64,000 bases of DNA. It comes from Limnanthes douglasii subsp. nivea (taxonomy: Eukaryota; Streptophyta; Magnoliopsida; Brassicales; Limnanthaceae). Numbering within the stretch: position 1 is the first letter of the stretch; every line of letters starts with the position of its first letter. A program made the position numbers and the translations under genes. Shown here in pieces: positions 24,916 to 36,600 of the stretch. The stretch spans positions 314,790,809 through 314,854,808 of the forward strand of contig JAUPFV010000001.1 of the NCBI GenBank assembly GCA_036936605.1. Reading direction: 5' to 3'. Under the pieces are notes generated by a model, which was not told where the DNA came from, ran no database searches, and was given only the letters and a program-made list of their open reading frames with translations.

Positions 24916-25281
24916 TGGTTTGGTTTATTTTGGGCTGGGGGTAATTTTGTAAAATATTTTGAGTATTAAATGTTTGGTATAAAGTAGTGTGAGATTTGAG
25001 CAGCCTGGTTGTATTAAATGTTCACTACCCTCATTAATAAAAGTAGTTGAGGTATTTATACCCTTAATTAAGGACCCATGGGCTTACGAGTCAAGTTATG
25101 AAACCGGGTCAAGTTTAAGGATCCATTAATCTTTTAAGCTGATTAGCACATAGCTTAGTCAAAATGTGTTTAGGTGTTTTTTACTTTTGTCCTGTCCGGA
25201 TAGTTCAGTGGTACGTTTATGTCCGAATTACCCTTGTCCAGATAACACAGTGAGCTATGACTGGATAATCCGAACTCATCA
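24916..25281 (-). repeat. 5' LTR of element B
   Basis: 366 bp. On the element strand it starts TGATGAGTTCGG and ends AACCA, next to the primer binding site. It matches 4887-5253 with about 30 differences, mostly transitions. Confidence 0.92.
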
Positions 25282-25286
25282 ACTAT

Positions 25287-25474
25287 GGCTACACAATACA
25301 CAGTCTGAAGTTTGTAACCCTATCTATCATAGTGAAACACTTTTCTCTGGCGGCGCCTGTGAACGTTGATAATTGTCGAACCACGTTAAATCATGTGTTT
25401 TATTTTATTTTATGTCATTTATTCGTGTTCTGTTCTTGATCCATTTGTGATAAATTTCATAGTGATTTATAACA
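25287..25474 (+). repeat. 5' LTR of copia element D, right part
   Basis: Continues the D LTR after element B. GAAACACTTTTCTCT, GAACCACGTTAAATC and TTATGTCATTTATTCGTG are shared with 31883-31981. It ends in CA at 25474. Confidence 0.9.
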
Positions 25475-25479
25475 AAAAT

Positions 25480-25490
25480 TAGTATCAGAG
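25480..25490 (+). other. Primer binding site of copia element D
   Basis: TAGTATCAGAG, one base from TGGTATCAGAG, the usual plant copia site complementary to the 3' end of initiator tRNA-Met. Confidence 0.8.
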
Positions 25491-25492
25491 AG

Positions 25493-26246
25493 TTGGTTGT
25501 GAAATTAGGTTTTCCAATTAGGGTTTCACAATTACCGTCTACAACAACAAAATATATTATTGACAAATTTGATGGAGGCTCCAAATTTTTATTATGGAAG
25601 ATTAAACTGAAAGCGTCATTGGTACTGCAAGGGTTGTGGAAGGCTGTGAAGAATAAGTTACCAGAAGAGATGAAAGAAGATGAGAAGCAAGATCTTCAAG
25701 AAAAGGCTTTGTTCTTAATTTTAATGAGTGTGAAAGATAATGTTCATCGTGAGATTAGTGAGGAGAAGAATGTTGCCTGCGCATGGAAGACGCTAGGAGA
25801 TATTTACTCAGAGAAATCAGTAATAAACCGATTATAGTTGAAGAAGTGCTTGTACGATTTCATATTGAAAGAAGGTATGTCCATAACTGAACAATTAGAT
25901 AGTTTTAAATTAATTATAATTGACTTAAAGAACATTGAGGATAAAGATCAAGCTTTGTTTGTCTTGAGATCATTAACAACTTCATATGAAAACTTCGTAG
26001 ATATAATAATATATGGTAAGGATAAGTTATCGCTAGAAGATGTCAAAGGGGGGCTGCAATCAAAAGGAGTTGAGATAGTTGCAACCACACAATCAGGCTG
26101 AAGGGGAAGGTCTTATGACTAGGGGAAGATCTGGAAGCAAAGCTAGTTCTTTAAGCATAAACAACTGGAGGTTCAAATCAAAGGTAAAGAACTCAAACTG
26201 TAATGAATGTAATGAGCAGGGTCATTATAGGATAGATTGTCCGTAA
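25493..26246 (+). pseudogene. gag of copia element D
   Basis: UBN2-type gag. The core reads KYIIDKFDGGSKFLLWKIKLK and AWKTLGDIYSEKSVINRL, then LKKCLYDFILKEGMSITEQLDSF. A TAG at 25835-25837 interrupts it at a position that is normally Tyr or Met in the family. A CCHC zinc knuckle, CNECNEQGHYRIDC, lies at about 26190-26242. There is no ATG at the start of the open frame, so the original start is unresolved. Confidence 0.85.
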
Positions 26247-28654
26247 CTGAATGATAAGAAATGAAATTAAAAGAAAAATGCAGTAAACATTGTTGAAGGT
26301 GTAAACGATTTTGATGATAGTGAAAATAGTGGTACATGAGATACATTGTTCTTTAGTTCAGACTGTGGGCAAAACTCTTGGGTACTTGATATTAGCGCTA
26401 CATATCATATGTGTTAGTTTAAGTAGTGGTTTGATACTTATAAGCCAATGCAATGAACTATCTATTTAGGAAACAATCATTACTTACATGTTGGTGGTAT
26501 CTAAAACGTCAGAATCATAATGTTTGATGGGATGGTTAGATTCGTGACGTGCTGGCATATTCCTGGGTTAAAGAGAAACCTAATTTCTTTTGGGACATTA
26601 GACTCTCGGGGTTACAAGTACCGTGCAGAAGATGGTGTAATCAAAGTGACAAAAGGCTCAATGGTGTGTATGAAAGACAAATTAGGCATGATCAAAATAA
26701 TTTGTGGCATTGGTGTCTTGGTCACATGAGTGACATAGGATTAGCTATTTTGGGAAAGAGAGATTTTTCGAAATTGTATAAAGCAGAATCATTGGGATTT
26801 TGTGAGCACTGTATGTTTGGTAAACAAACTAAAGTCAAATTCAGCAAATCAGTTGTAAGAAAGACTAAATGGACAATGAACTATATTCACTCAAATCTTT
26901 GGGGCCCAAACAAAATTCCATCGAATAATAGAGTCATATACTACATGAATTTGATCGATAATTATTGAAGGATGTTGTGGGTTTACTTTCTGAAAAGGAA
27001 AAATGAGGGATATCCAACCTTTATCAAATGGAAGAAGATGATTGAGAAGCAAACATGAAGAAAAATCAAACAATAGAGGATATATAATAGGTTAGCATAT
27101 TGCATTCGTGAGTTCAACGAGTTTGTGAAGCCGAGGGAATAATGCTCCATCGCACTTGTTCTAGAACACAACAACCGAATAGGGTAGCAGAAAAAATGAA
27201 CAGAATACTTTGTGACAACGCACGGAGCATGCTCTCGCATTCTGGTGTGGGAAAATATTTTTGGGCTGAAACTATCAATACAACATGCTACTTATTAAAA
27301 GGTCTCCATCAACAACTATTGATTATAAAACTCATTTTAAGATTTGGTCTGGATCGTCGGCTGATTACGAACAATTGAGGCTCTTTAGTTTTCATGTGTA
27401 TGCTCATGTGAGAGATAGTAAGCTTGAGCCGACAACAAAAAGGTGCATATTTATAGGATATGCTACTAGAGTGAAGAGATATAGGTTATGGTGTACCTCT
27501 CCAAAGTCTCAAGGTTTTCTCATCAGTAGGGACGTGATTTTTAACGAGTTTGCTTTGATAGAGAGTAAGAAGAAAGTATGAGAAATGGTCAAATCAGGAT
27601 CGGTTGTGTGTAAACAGGTGGAGCTTGAAGTAGAATCAGTTCCTAGCAGCTCCAATAATTCGAGTGGTTCTGAGGTGGATCCATAGTCAAGAGGTGAAGT
27701 GTCAACATCATATGATAGTGACGATGATGCACCCAAACTTAAACAATAACCTTATAACATAACATTGAGCAAAGAAAGAAGAGATATTAGACTTTCAAAA
27801 ATGTATGCGGATCTAGTTGCATATGCTCTATCAGTTGCAGAAGAAGTTGAGATGCAAGAACCTAGTAGTTATAGAGAAGTTATAGCGAGTTCAGAGGCAA
27901 ATCGATAGATTGGTGCTATGGAAGAAGAGATTGAATCTCTTAATAAGAATCAAATATGGAAGATTGTTGACTTTCCTAAAGGACAGAAGGTAGTAGGCAT
28001 CTAATGGATGTTCAAGAAAAATAAAGCTAATCCAGGGGTTGAGACATCAAAGGCAATGAATCGACTTCAATGAAGTGTTTTCTCTAGTGGTAAAGCATAG
28101 TTCAATTTTGGTTTTGTTAGCCATGGTAATTTTGCAAGATTTAGAACTTGAGCAGTTGGATGGGAAAACTGTATTTCTATATGGTGAATTGGAGGAGTGA
28201 ATCTACATGAGACAACCAAAGGTATTTATCAAACACAATATGGAGGACAAGGTTTGTTTGCTGAAAAAGTCACTATATGGTTTAAAACAGTCACCTAGGC
28301 AATGGTACAAATGCTTTGATACATTCATGGTGTCAAAAAGGTTCACGAGGAGTCCATATGATAGTTGTGTGTATCATCAAAAGATGTTAGATGATTCTTA
28401 TGTTTACTTGTTGTTGTATGCGGATGATATGGTTATTGATGCTTGTAGTATGTTACGCATTGTGCAAATAAAGAAGTAGCTTAGTGTCGAGTTTGAGATG
28501 AAGGATCTGGGTAGAGGAAAAAATATTCTTGGTATGAAGATTATCAAGAACAAAAGTGTAAGATCATTACACTTCTCTAAACTGAGCTATATTGAGAAAG
28601 TGCTACAACAATTCAACATGTTTGATGCTAAGGCAGTTAGCATCCCGTTTGCTA
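26247..28654 (+). pseudogene. protease, integrase and RT of copia element D
   Basis: Protease remnant WVLDISATYHMC (about 26380-26415) has Ile in place of the Ser/Thr of the D-S/T-G triad. Pre-integrase LWHWCLGHMSDIG and CEHCMFGKQTKVKF (26700-26850) give the zinc finger. The integrase core is broken by stops near 26965 and 27056. RT carries VCLLKKSLYGLKQSPRQWY and an intact YADDM (28250-28430). Frames change at least six times. It ends at VSIPFA, where element E inserted. Confidence 0.85.
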
Positions 28655-28970
28655 TGATATGGAAGTAGGATTTTAAGGACTAAACTATAAATAATATAAG
28701 TTTAAGGACTAAACTGCAAATAATGTAAGTTTAAGTACTAAGCTGTAAATAATGTAAGTTCAAGAGAATAATTGTGACCATGTAATATTGTTTAGGACTA
28801 AGGGTAATTAGTCCTCTTTTGTAACCGATTTCAGTTTAAGGCTAAGTCTTGGCTCCTTTATATAAAGGGAAAGAATAACCTAATAAAGGGGTTGAACACT
28901 TTTTCTACTGAACTCATTTGCACTTAGACTTTATCTCTCTAAAAACTATCTATCTCTTTCTCTCTCTAGA
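28655..28970 (+). repeat. 5' LTR of element E, truncated
   Basis: Starts TGATATGG. It contains three tandem copies of a unit of about 29 bp, GGACTAAACTGTAAATAATG plus AAGTTTAA, near 28673-28765. TATA motif TTTATATAAAGG is near 28857. About 50 bp of the 3' end are missing relative to 30450-30817. Confidence 0.88.
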
Positions 28971-29853
28971 ATTAGGCAGTCGAACTGTGATTTATCTAAG
29001 GGAGTTTCTCCTTCTTTAGGCAGTCGAACTATGATTTTATCTCCCATTCCCCATTTTTTTAAATTCTGAAGCTTGGCTCTCTTTGTAATATATGTATCGA
29101 ACCTTTTTCAGTTGAATGATGTAATTAGCATTGAAATCCCTTAAATTTCTCCCGATAGCAGCTCTTTCTTCTTCAGAAACAAATCCAGGTTCTTTCTTTT
29201 TCCGACGCTTACGGGTATTCTTATCTATGGTAGTTTCCGAATTCCCATTATCGGATTCGGCTTCATGATGAGTATTTTGGGAAGGATTTTGTTGAGGAAA
29301 TGGATCCTCAGTTTCTTGTGAAGGATTATTTGCTTGAGGAATTTCCTTTATTATCTCTCTCCGATGAGAAGCCTGAATAGTTGGATTCAAAGAGGGAGGA
29401 GTTGGGATGATATCTGGGTCGTCTCCCATGGCTATAAAAGTTCTTCTTTTTTCTGATTGTTGAAGGATGAGTCAAACAAGGAGTATTTGAAATTTGTTTT
29501 GAAGAAGATTTGTTTGATTTTTCACTAATTAAAGGAGAAACTTTAGTTTGTGAAGAAGAGACTCAAGGTGTTTTAGGCGCTAGAACTTTGGAGGAAGAAC
29601 GTTCTTCGGTCATTGGAGAAGGAGAGAAAGTAGGAATTTTGGTTGGATCAAAATTACCGTAGTAAGTTGTTTTGTTGGTTGTTCCAACATGAGCCTTGTT
29701 AATTAATCCGGCAGCTTTATATTCCTCCGCTCCTTGGGTGATTCAAAAAGAATCGTATGATCTGAAGACTAAGTTGTTGTTAGGTTCTGGAGATTTTTGG
29801 TTTTTTGGGTTTCTTAGTCTTAAATTTTCTATTTTTTGAATTTTGTTTCTCAT
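28971..29853 (-). pseudogene. Antisense gene fragment of element E
   Basis: N-terminal part only, from ATG 29853 (MRNKIQKIENLRLRN) through TFIAMGDDPDIIPT-like sequence near 29430 to ERAAIGRNLRDFNANYIIQLKK near 29130. The rest, including the intron, is deleted. At the deletion junction about 27 bp (TTAGGCAGTCGAACTRTGAT and on) occur twice, at 28972 and 29015, which suggests a repair-associated duplication. Confidence 0.7.
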
Positions 29854-29990
29854 AAACCGGATGAAGATTGATCGGAGAAGATGAATATTGATCGTAAAGT
29901 TTGAGTTTTCTGACGTTGAAGGTAGCCAAGTGTTTGAATTCTCTCTCAAGTGATTTGTTTCGTGAGAATGAAAAATGAGTTTATTGATGA

Positions 29991-29997
29991 ATTTATA
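29991..29997 (-). promoter_or_regulatory. TATA box of the antisense gene of element E
   Basis: TATAAAT on the minus strand, 144 nt upstream of ATG 29853. The region around it (TATAAATTCATCAATAAACTC) closely matches element F (TATAAATTCATCAGTAACTTC). Confidence 0.5.
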
Positions 29998-30449
29998 GAA
30001 AAATCGGAAGATGTGTGAAGTGGAAATGACTCCATGGTAATAGGGCAGAATACAAAATGGTGAGAAAGTTAAGAGTTCAACATCTTTCAGACTAGTAATT
30101 TAGTTATGGGTCTAGTAGCTAGATAGTCATAATAGATTTGAACAGTAATATGAAACGGTTACATTTGTGTACACTTTTGATGAAATTTGACGATTACGTT
30201 TTGAAGCTACTTCCATAATGATTCGAGGAGAGAGAAAATAAAATAATCGTGTTTCAGAATAATTCAATGACTGTTTTTGACAACTTCGAATCTACATATT
30301 TTTCAGTCTTTTGTTGATTTTTAGACTTCGAGTTTTATACGAAGTATTTGACTTCGTGTTTTTCTCACAACGATCGATACGACATATGGAAGAATTCGAG
30401 GATATTTTAGTTCTCATTCAGTTACTGACATGAGAATTAAGGGGGCTAC

Positions 30450-30817
30450 TAATATGGAAGTAGGATTTTAAGGACTAAACTGTAAATAATGTAAGTTTAA
30501 AGACTGAACTGCAAATAATGTAAGTTTAAGGACTGAACTGTAAATAATATAAGTTCAAGAGAATAATTGTGACTATGTAATATTGCTAAGGACTAAGGGT
30601 AATTAGTCCTCTTTTGTAACCGATTTCAGTTTAAGGCTAAGTCTTGGCTCCTCTATATAAAGGGCAAGGTTAACCTAATAAAGAGGTTGAACACTTTTTC
30701 AACTGGACTCATTTGCACTTAGACTTTCTCTTTCTAAAAACTCTCTATCTCTTTCTCTCTCTAGAGTTAGCATATTACAATTTCCTAAGGCAGCATTCTT
30801 AATATTTGAACTCACCA
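30450..30817 (+). repeat. 3' LTR of element E
   Basis: 368 bp. It starts TAATATGG (TG mutated to TA) after polypurine tract AATTAAGGGGGCTAC and ends CTCACCA before TGCTA. It carries the same triple 29-bp repeat as the 5' copy. Confidence 0.88.
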
Positions 30818-30822
30818 TGCTA

Positions 30823-31580
30823 CTCATTTCAAGTTGTCTGCAGCAGGAGCGACCAATGATGATGCTGAGTTGGAACAAATGTCAAAGGTTCCATATTCAA
30901 GTGCGGTTGGTAGTATCATGTATGCTATGGTATGCACAAGCCTTGATATTTCACATGCGGTTAGTACAGTTAGCAGGTACATGGGATGTTTTGGGAAAGG
31001 ACACTGGCAAATGGTGAAATTGATACTTCGGTATCTTAAGAATACTGTGAACATTGGCGTAACTTTTAACAAGACCGATATTGGTGGATCACTGAATCAT
31101 GTTGCAGGATCAGTGGTTGGTTTTGTTGACTCTGATTTTACATCTGATATAGATAAAAGGAGATCTCTGAAAGGATATGTATTTACACTAGCTGGGAGTG
31201 CGATCAGTTAGAAAACAGAGTTGCAAGCTACTATAGCTTTTTCTACAACAGAGGCAGAGTACATGACGATAACAAAAGCAGTTAAAGATGCAATATGGTT
31301 GCAAGGTTTGGGGGCAGATTTGGGTTTGGATAGGACTACTACAAAAGTGTTTTGTAACAATCAAAGCGCCATACACCTTACAAGGAACCAGATGTACCAC
31401 GAGTGTACAAAGCACATAGATGTCATGTATGATTTTATTCGTGATATAATATCAAAGGGAATTGTTAATGTGAAGGAAGTGTCTACACACGATAATCCAG
31501 CAGATATAATGACCAAGGTAGTATCAATTCGAAAGTTTAGGGAGTGCCTAAACTGGATTGGTGTTCGCAGTATAGAGTGA
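30823..31580 (+). pseudogene. RNase H of copia element D
   Basis: After HFKLSAAGATNDDAE comes YSSAVGSIMYAMVCT, FVDSDFTSDIDKRRSLKGY, then one TAG at 31209-31211 (normally a Trp/Lys-rich stretch) and STTEAEYMTITKAVKDAIW with the catalytic Glu. CNNQSAIHL has Asn where the catalytic Asp is usual. It ends at GVRSIE before the polypurine tract at 31653-31666. Confidence 0.88.
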
Positions 31581-31666
31581 ATGCCTTAGGGGAATTTGGT
31601 GAGTCAGAAGAAGAGAAGTTTCTTTGTTTATAGTGAAGAAATGATATTCGCCTCAAGGGGAAGATT

Positions 31667-32045
31667 TGTTGAGAATGAGTCGAATAATGCCTTGACAATG
31701 TTTCGTGCTTGGCGGTATAGTTTTGTGTCATTGACAGTTTTTTGTCTTTGATATTGTCATCTTCAGTCTTGTGGTATGATCCCATTAGGCCTATTATCTA
31801 GTAAGTTCTATTTATTCCATATAACTAGATTATTAGACTATACAAAATAGAATCTGAAATCTATAACCCTTTTCAATCATAATGAAACACTTTTCTCTAG
31901 GGCATCCGTGGACGTAAACAGTTTTTGAACCACGTTAAATCGTATGTTTTTTTTATAAAATTTTATGTCATTTATTCGTGTTCTGCTCTTTATTTGTGTT
32001 CTCTGCTTGAGCCATTTATGATAAATTGTATAATTATTTATAGCA
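31667..32045 (+). repeat. 3' LTR of copia element D
   Basis: 379 bp, uninterrupted copy of the split 5' LTR. It follows polypurine tract TCAAGGGGAAGAT and is followed by ATTAA, the target duplication. Confidence 0.9.
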
Positions 32046-32680
32046 ATTAATATTCTACGGAAAAATATAAAAGTAAATTAACAAAAACATAGATATTATT
32101 TTATAAAAAGTAACTAGAGAGGTTCAATAGCCTCGAAAGAGTAAGTTTAATCAAAACTAAATATGATCATATATAAAATAAAATATAAGAGAAAATGATT
32201 AAAAAGATAAAATAATCAAAATCAAACTCTAAATATGCAGTTAAAAATGTTTTCCTATCTATTTATGTTGTGATATTTTTTACCAAAATCCTATAACCTA
32301 TTATTTGTAACTAAAAGATAGGCTAAAAATCACTGTTAGTCCCCCATGTATACCCCCAAACATGTGAAGCCTGAGAAACTGATACGTGTCCCTAAGTTTT
32401 GTAGCACTTTCAGTCCCCTAGAATTTTACCCAATAATACCCCTGTCTATGCCACCTCACATGCCAAGTCATATGCCAGGTCAGAATTAATTTTTATTATT
32501 AAATTTTAACCACTTACCATTTACCCAAATCTACTTAAGTTGGATCGGGTCAAACTTAAATTAACCAAACTCAATTTAATATAGCCCAACCTAGCCCAAT
32601 TTAATATAACCCAACCTAATATTACCCCATACCCGATACCCGTTTAATAACCCAAATACCCAATTTACTAAATCAGAAAG

Positions 32681-33380
32681 AAAAGAACCCTAATTATCCA
32701 AGAACCCTAATAATCTGGAAAAAAGAAAAGAACCCTAATTTACTAAATCAGAAAGACATTGATGGTCAATAACCAATCTGAGTTCCTTGGACCAGTTGCT
32801 GCTGTCTTGGCTGGGTTTGAGTCTTCTTTACCTTTATTTTCGCCTTCTGCATTAAAATACTAAACTTCCAGTTGAGATAGAAGAAAAATAAAGCTTCTGT
32901 AAATTGGTATAATGTTATGTTATTGTTTTGAAACTACTATTAAATGACGAAGAACTCATAAGTCTCTCATGTATGGTATGCGTGCTTTTTTTTTCAAATA
33001 CTGTTTATTGTAATGTACAAAGCTTGTTTTGAATGATTTACTTTTTAATAAAATGTATATTAATGGTTGTTTTTATAAATTATTTACATGACTTGTTATC
33101 AATCTATTTTTCATCCACTCTGTACCATTTTGTTATGATTCTGATTTGTTTTTGAAGAAAAAAGATACACAATTATAATTTTAGGGTTTCGAATGGCAGC
33201 AATGGGTTTTGGTGATAGAAGGAAGAAGAACTGAGATATAGAAGAAATGAGATGTCAATGGACCGAGATGTCGCTGGACTTGAAATTAGGGTTTACAAAT
33301 TTGGTAAATTGATTGAATATAGAGAGAAAAGGGAGATGGAGAAGAAATGAAGTCTGTCAATGGATAATTAGGGTTCTTTT
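32681..33380. repeat. Inverted repeat pair, possible foldback or non-autonomous DNA transposon
   Basis: AAAAGAACCCTAATTATCCA at 32681-32700 is the exact reverse complement of 33361-33380. GAACCCTAA occurs three times in the left arm, and AGGGTTT motifs (telobox-like) lie at 33183 and 33288. No transposase sequence is present between the arms. The true element ends are not defined. Confidence 0.4.
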
Positions 33381-34289
33381 ATTTCTTATTCAAGTGATTT
33401 ATTTTTATTTTCCAGAATTTGAAAATTCTTAAGTTGATTGGGTATATTGTTTCAATTTTCACACATTTTACAACCTCTTTATTATCAATATATTTTTTTA
33501 TCTAGTCTAACATGTACTAATGAATTTTTAAAATATAAAAATGAACTATATAATGCATGTCTGAGCCAATTCATCTACCATATCAATGGATGAACAAGTA
33601 TCAGCATATTTAAGAAATTTTAAAGCTTCTACCATTCTAAATTAACATGCTTGTCTCCTATTCAAATGATAAATTTTCCAGCTTCAACATCGATATTAGT
33701 CTTGCTAATACCTAGAAAAAGTATTTATAAGATTAGGGGTGCAAGTTTATATTCCTCCATATCTCGTATAATAAAATCTACCTAGAAAAATAAACTTGTC
33801 CACCTTCTTTAAAACATCTTCAATTATTCCCCTAAGGTATTTAAAGAATCGATCTGCTAACTACAAGTACACACTTATGAGTTTAATTATCATTTACCTA
33901 ACTTATTATAAATATGAAATGCAATAAGAATAATAATTGCACCTAAATCACATAAGATTTTTCAAAATAAACGTATAAAGTATTAAAAGGTATAGTCAAT
34001 AACCTATTGATTCTTGAGTTTTAGTGGTAGTTTGTTTTGAATCAAAACGTTGCATTCTTTTGTAAGAACTACAGTCTTGAAGTTTATGAATCTACTCTTG
34101 TTGGATAAGATATCTTTTATGACCTTTGAGTACTTCGTCATATCTTATAGCAAGTCATCGAAATAAATATTGATTTCAAGGTTTCAAGATATCTTTATGA
34201 ATTTTATATATTTTTCCCCAATGTTTTGTTTTTTCTTACTGCCCGAGTATGAAATTTTTAGGGTGCATATTTTGAAGATTTGTGGAAGT

Positions 34290-34660
34290 TTAGTTTGCCG
34301 AAGAGACTTTGTTATGATCACCATCTTCCTTTTCATAATAAAGTTCATCTTGACAGTCTCATGTTTCATCATGGAAAAGTTCACCATGATCACTTTCAAC
34401 CTTGTTGCAATGAAGTTTATCGTGATCTCAACCATTAAACTCTGTATCGTGGTGAACATCACGAGTAAAACTTTTTGTTTCGATTTAAGATATTTTATCA
34501 CGAACATATATAACTTTATCATGGTGAACTTCAGCTTCGTCATGACCATCTTTTTTCCTAATTTCAGAAAAGTTCACCACTGTTATCTTATGGTTTTCTT
34601 AGGCACTTCGTCGCGACCACCAATTTCATTACTGTGGTGAAATTCACCTTGGTCACGACC
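34290..34660. repeat. Zone of degenerate short repeats
   Basis: Motifs like GTTCACCATGATCAC and ATCGTGGTGAACATC, related to one another on both strands, recur every 20-40 bp. Open frames across it on both strands come from the repeat periodicity and are not considered genes. Confidence 0.4.
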
Positions 34661-36464
34661 ATCAAATTTTTTGCAAATAAATTTTCCACTTTCACTTTCT
34701 ATTTTAGTTTCACCGTATTCACAATGATTATCAAAAGTTTTACCGCAAACACCAACCAATTCATCAAAATTCAGTTATACATAATTACCGATTTATCATA
34801 TTTTTCTTAATGTAATTAGATCCATCTGTTTGACTTGTTCTTTGTATTTTGAGAAAAGTTGCTTGAAATCTAAATGCCATCATAAAATGCATTTAATTGA
34901 CCTGAACGTCTAATTTCTTTAAAGATGTTCGCTAATTTTGTATCAACACCCCAACTTCTTTATGCTTGATTGTCCCTTAACTTTGTACCAACATCCTAAG
35001 TTATTTGTGAGTGATTCATTTCTTTCAAATTAATAATTTGAGGCTTTGATAAATTATTAAAGAGTGTCCTCTAGGTTTGACTTCTTCTCTAACTTATCCA
35101 TATCCTCTTACTTTTATATATTTTTGCTAATTTTCTATGAGAAATTTGGGTTTTGCTGATGGCTAACCTGATAACTATTGTTATTGTAGTACGATCTAAG
35201 GTATTCTTGGAAGTTGTTTACATACATGACATTATTCGTTGGGGTAAACTAGTATAATGGCCTTTTAAGTATATGGTTGTGTTTCTCGTCTACAACGGTT
35301 AGTCACCAATAACCACCTAGCCCGTCAACTCGAAAGATTCTCAACTGGAATATACAATTTTATTTTTTATTTACTTATTTTCTTCACACTTTTCCCACTA
35401 GCCTTCGGTATTAAAAATACCTTACTTCTCGCATTTGTGATATAATTTAGTACTTTTCCCACACTTACCATCATCGTTTAGGGTAATGATGATCATGAAT
35501 CATATCTCATAACCTTTGCCCATAACCATGCTTCCAAACCAACTTTAGAGTAAAACTCGGGTGTGATAAACACATGTGTAATCGGCCATAAACCATGTTG
35601 TTCCTCCCATTCTTATAACATCAAATCGTCAACTTGAATTACAACACAATACTATAACAAGTAAAATAATACATTTAAGACAAATTTGAGTATTTTCACA
35701 TTTCGCATGCAATTATTCAAAATATAATCATACGATGATGCTTAAGAATATCTCATCCACCATGCGATGGTTCCATACAATTTCATACCTAGGTGGCGAT
35801 AAGCATTTGCACAATCCCAAAACTAGAGCGACTCTCCAAAGCTTATTAGTTACATGGATACAATATTTTATGGAATCATTATTATATGAGTGTGTTATTA
35901 TGAAGGTTCATCGCATTCAGCGCGTAAAAATATGATTCACAAAAATTAAATTTAGAAACTTATCCGAATTGCATGATTTTTTAAAAAGTCTGACATGTTG
36001 AAACTTGAATGAGATGTAAAAATATTCATTTAGTAGTTTAGTAATGTTGATTATGTTTAAATATTTAATTTTTTGGTTTAAATGTTTTGAATGTAGATAA
36101 TTAGGTTAATAAGAGGTAGCTGAGTTTTTTTATGCTGGAAAAAAATATGAAAAAAATATATATGAAAAAATAGGAAATATAATCTAAGGTGAGTTACATA
36201 AATACCCAACCACATATGCCATTACCACTCAATGTCCAAAATTGGTAAACTACCAGTATATATCTCGTAACTAGGAAAACCAAAAGTAACCATCTTAACT
36301 TTCTTTATCCTACTTTTGTTTAATAAATGTTCCGTACCTTTCAAACTATAGTTCGGAAAAAAATCAGAATGTATTATCGACTTTATTTATTTAGACAAAC
36401 AAAACTAGATCAATAGATGATATTTTTTATATTTGTTTTTTTTTGCCAGACCTGGTAAGCGTGG

Positions 36465-36600
36465 TCCCGTATCTCTTGTCATCAAGTAATACATGTCTCG
36501 CATCTCTCCACTACCTCATGAGTAGTCTCGCATCTCTCCACTACATAATGTATGGTCTCGTATCCTTTTATTACATCATATGCGACCAACGCAAATGCAA
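36465..36600. repeat. Tandem repeat of about 30 bp, four copies
   Basis: Units resemble TCTCGCATCTCTCCACTAC followed by ATAATGTATGG or similar. A short inverted copy (ATGCGAGAC) follows at about 36629-36640. Confidence 0.7.

Larger units (their letters stand above)
4887..25281 (-). mobile_element. Element B: Tat-lineage Ty3/gypsy element, minus strand, carrying element A
   Basis: LTRs at 4887-5253 (3') and 24916-25281 (5') are flanked by a perfect ACTAT duplication (4882-4886, 25282-25286). The primer binding site, gag, protease, RT, double RNase H, integrase and the antisense gene are all recognisable in the order expected for Tat. Removing nested element A leaves about 10.2 kb, close to the 10.5 kb of element C. 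The LTRs differ at about 30 of 366 positions. Gag-pol has many stops, and the RT catalytic motif reads YIGD instead of YIDD, so this copy is inactive. Confidence 0.92.
28655..30817 (+). mobile_element. Element E: Tat deletion derivative without gag-pol, nested in D
   Basis: Flanked by a perfect TGCTA duplication (28650-28654, 30818-30822). Precise removal rejoins the D frame as PFA-THFKLS, which confirms the boundaries. It consists of a truncated 5' LTR, part of the antisense gene and a complete 3' LTR. Primer binding site, gag and pol are gone. LTR divergence is about 7% over 316 bp. Its family is that of element F at the left end of the window. Confidence 0.9.
4717..32045 (+). mobile_element. 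Element D: Ty1/copia (Tork/Tnt1-like), split by two Tat insertions
   Basis: LTRs begin TGTTGAGAATGAG at 4717 and 31667 and end in CA at 25474 and 32045. The target duplication is ATCAA (4712-4716) and ATTAA (32046-32050), one transition apart. Domain order gag, protease, integrase, RT, RNase H is that of Ty1/copia, and the motif YSSAVGSIMYAMVCT suggests the Tork/Tnt1 group. Element B sits inside the 5' LTR and element E between RT and RNase H. The two LTRs differ at roughly 18-19 of 170 compared bases, making D the oldest dated layer of this stack. All coding parts are broken. Confidence 0.9.

Noticed and set aside
30765..30777. Right end of element E at TTAGCA 30772 with TATTA as target duplication
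   Set aside because: The match to the left flank needed two substitutions. Ending E at 30817 gives a perfect TGCTA duplication and restores the copia frame.
34170..34640. 156-codon open frame with hydrophobic segments, and a 121-codon frame opposite to it
   Set aside because: The frames come from degenerate GTTCACCATGATCAC-like repeats. No domain is recognisable and both strands are open at once, as expected from repeat periodicity.
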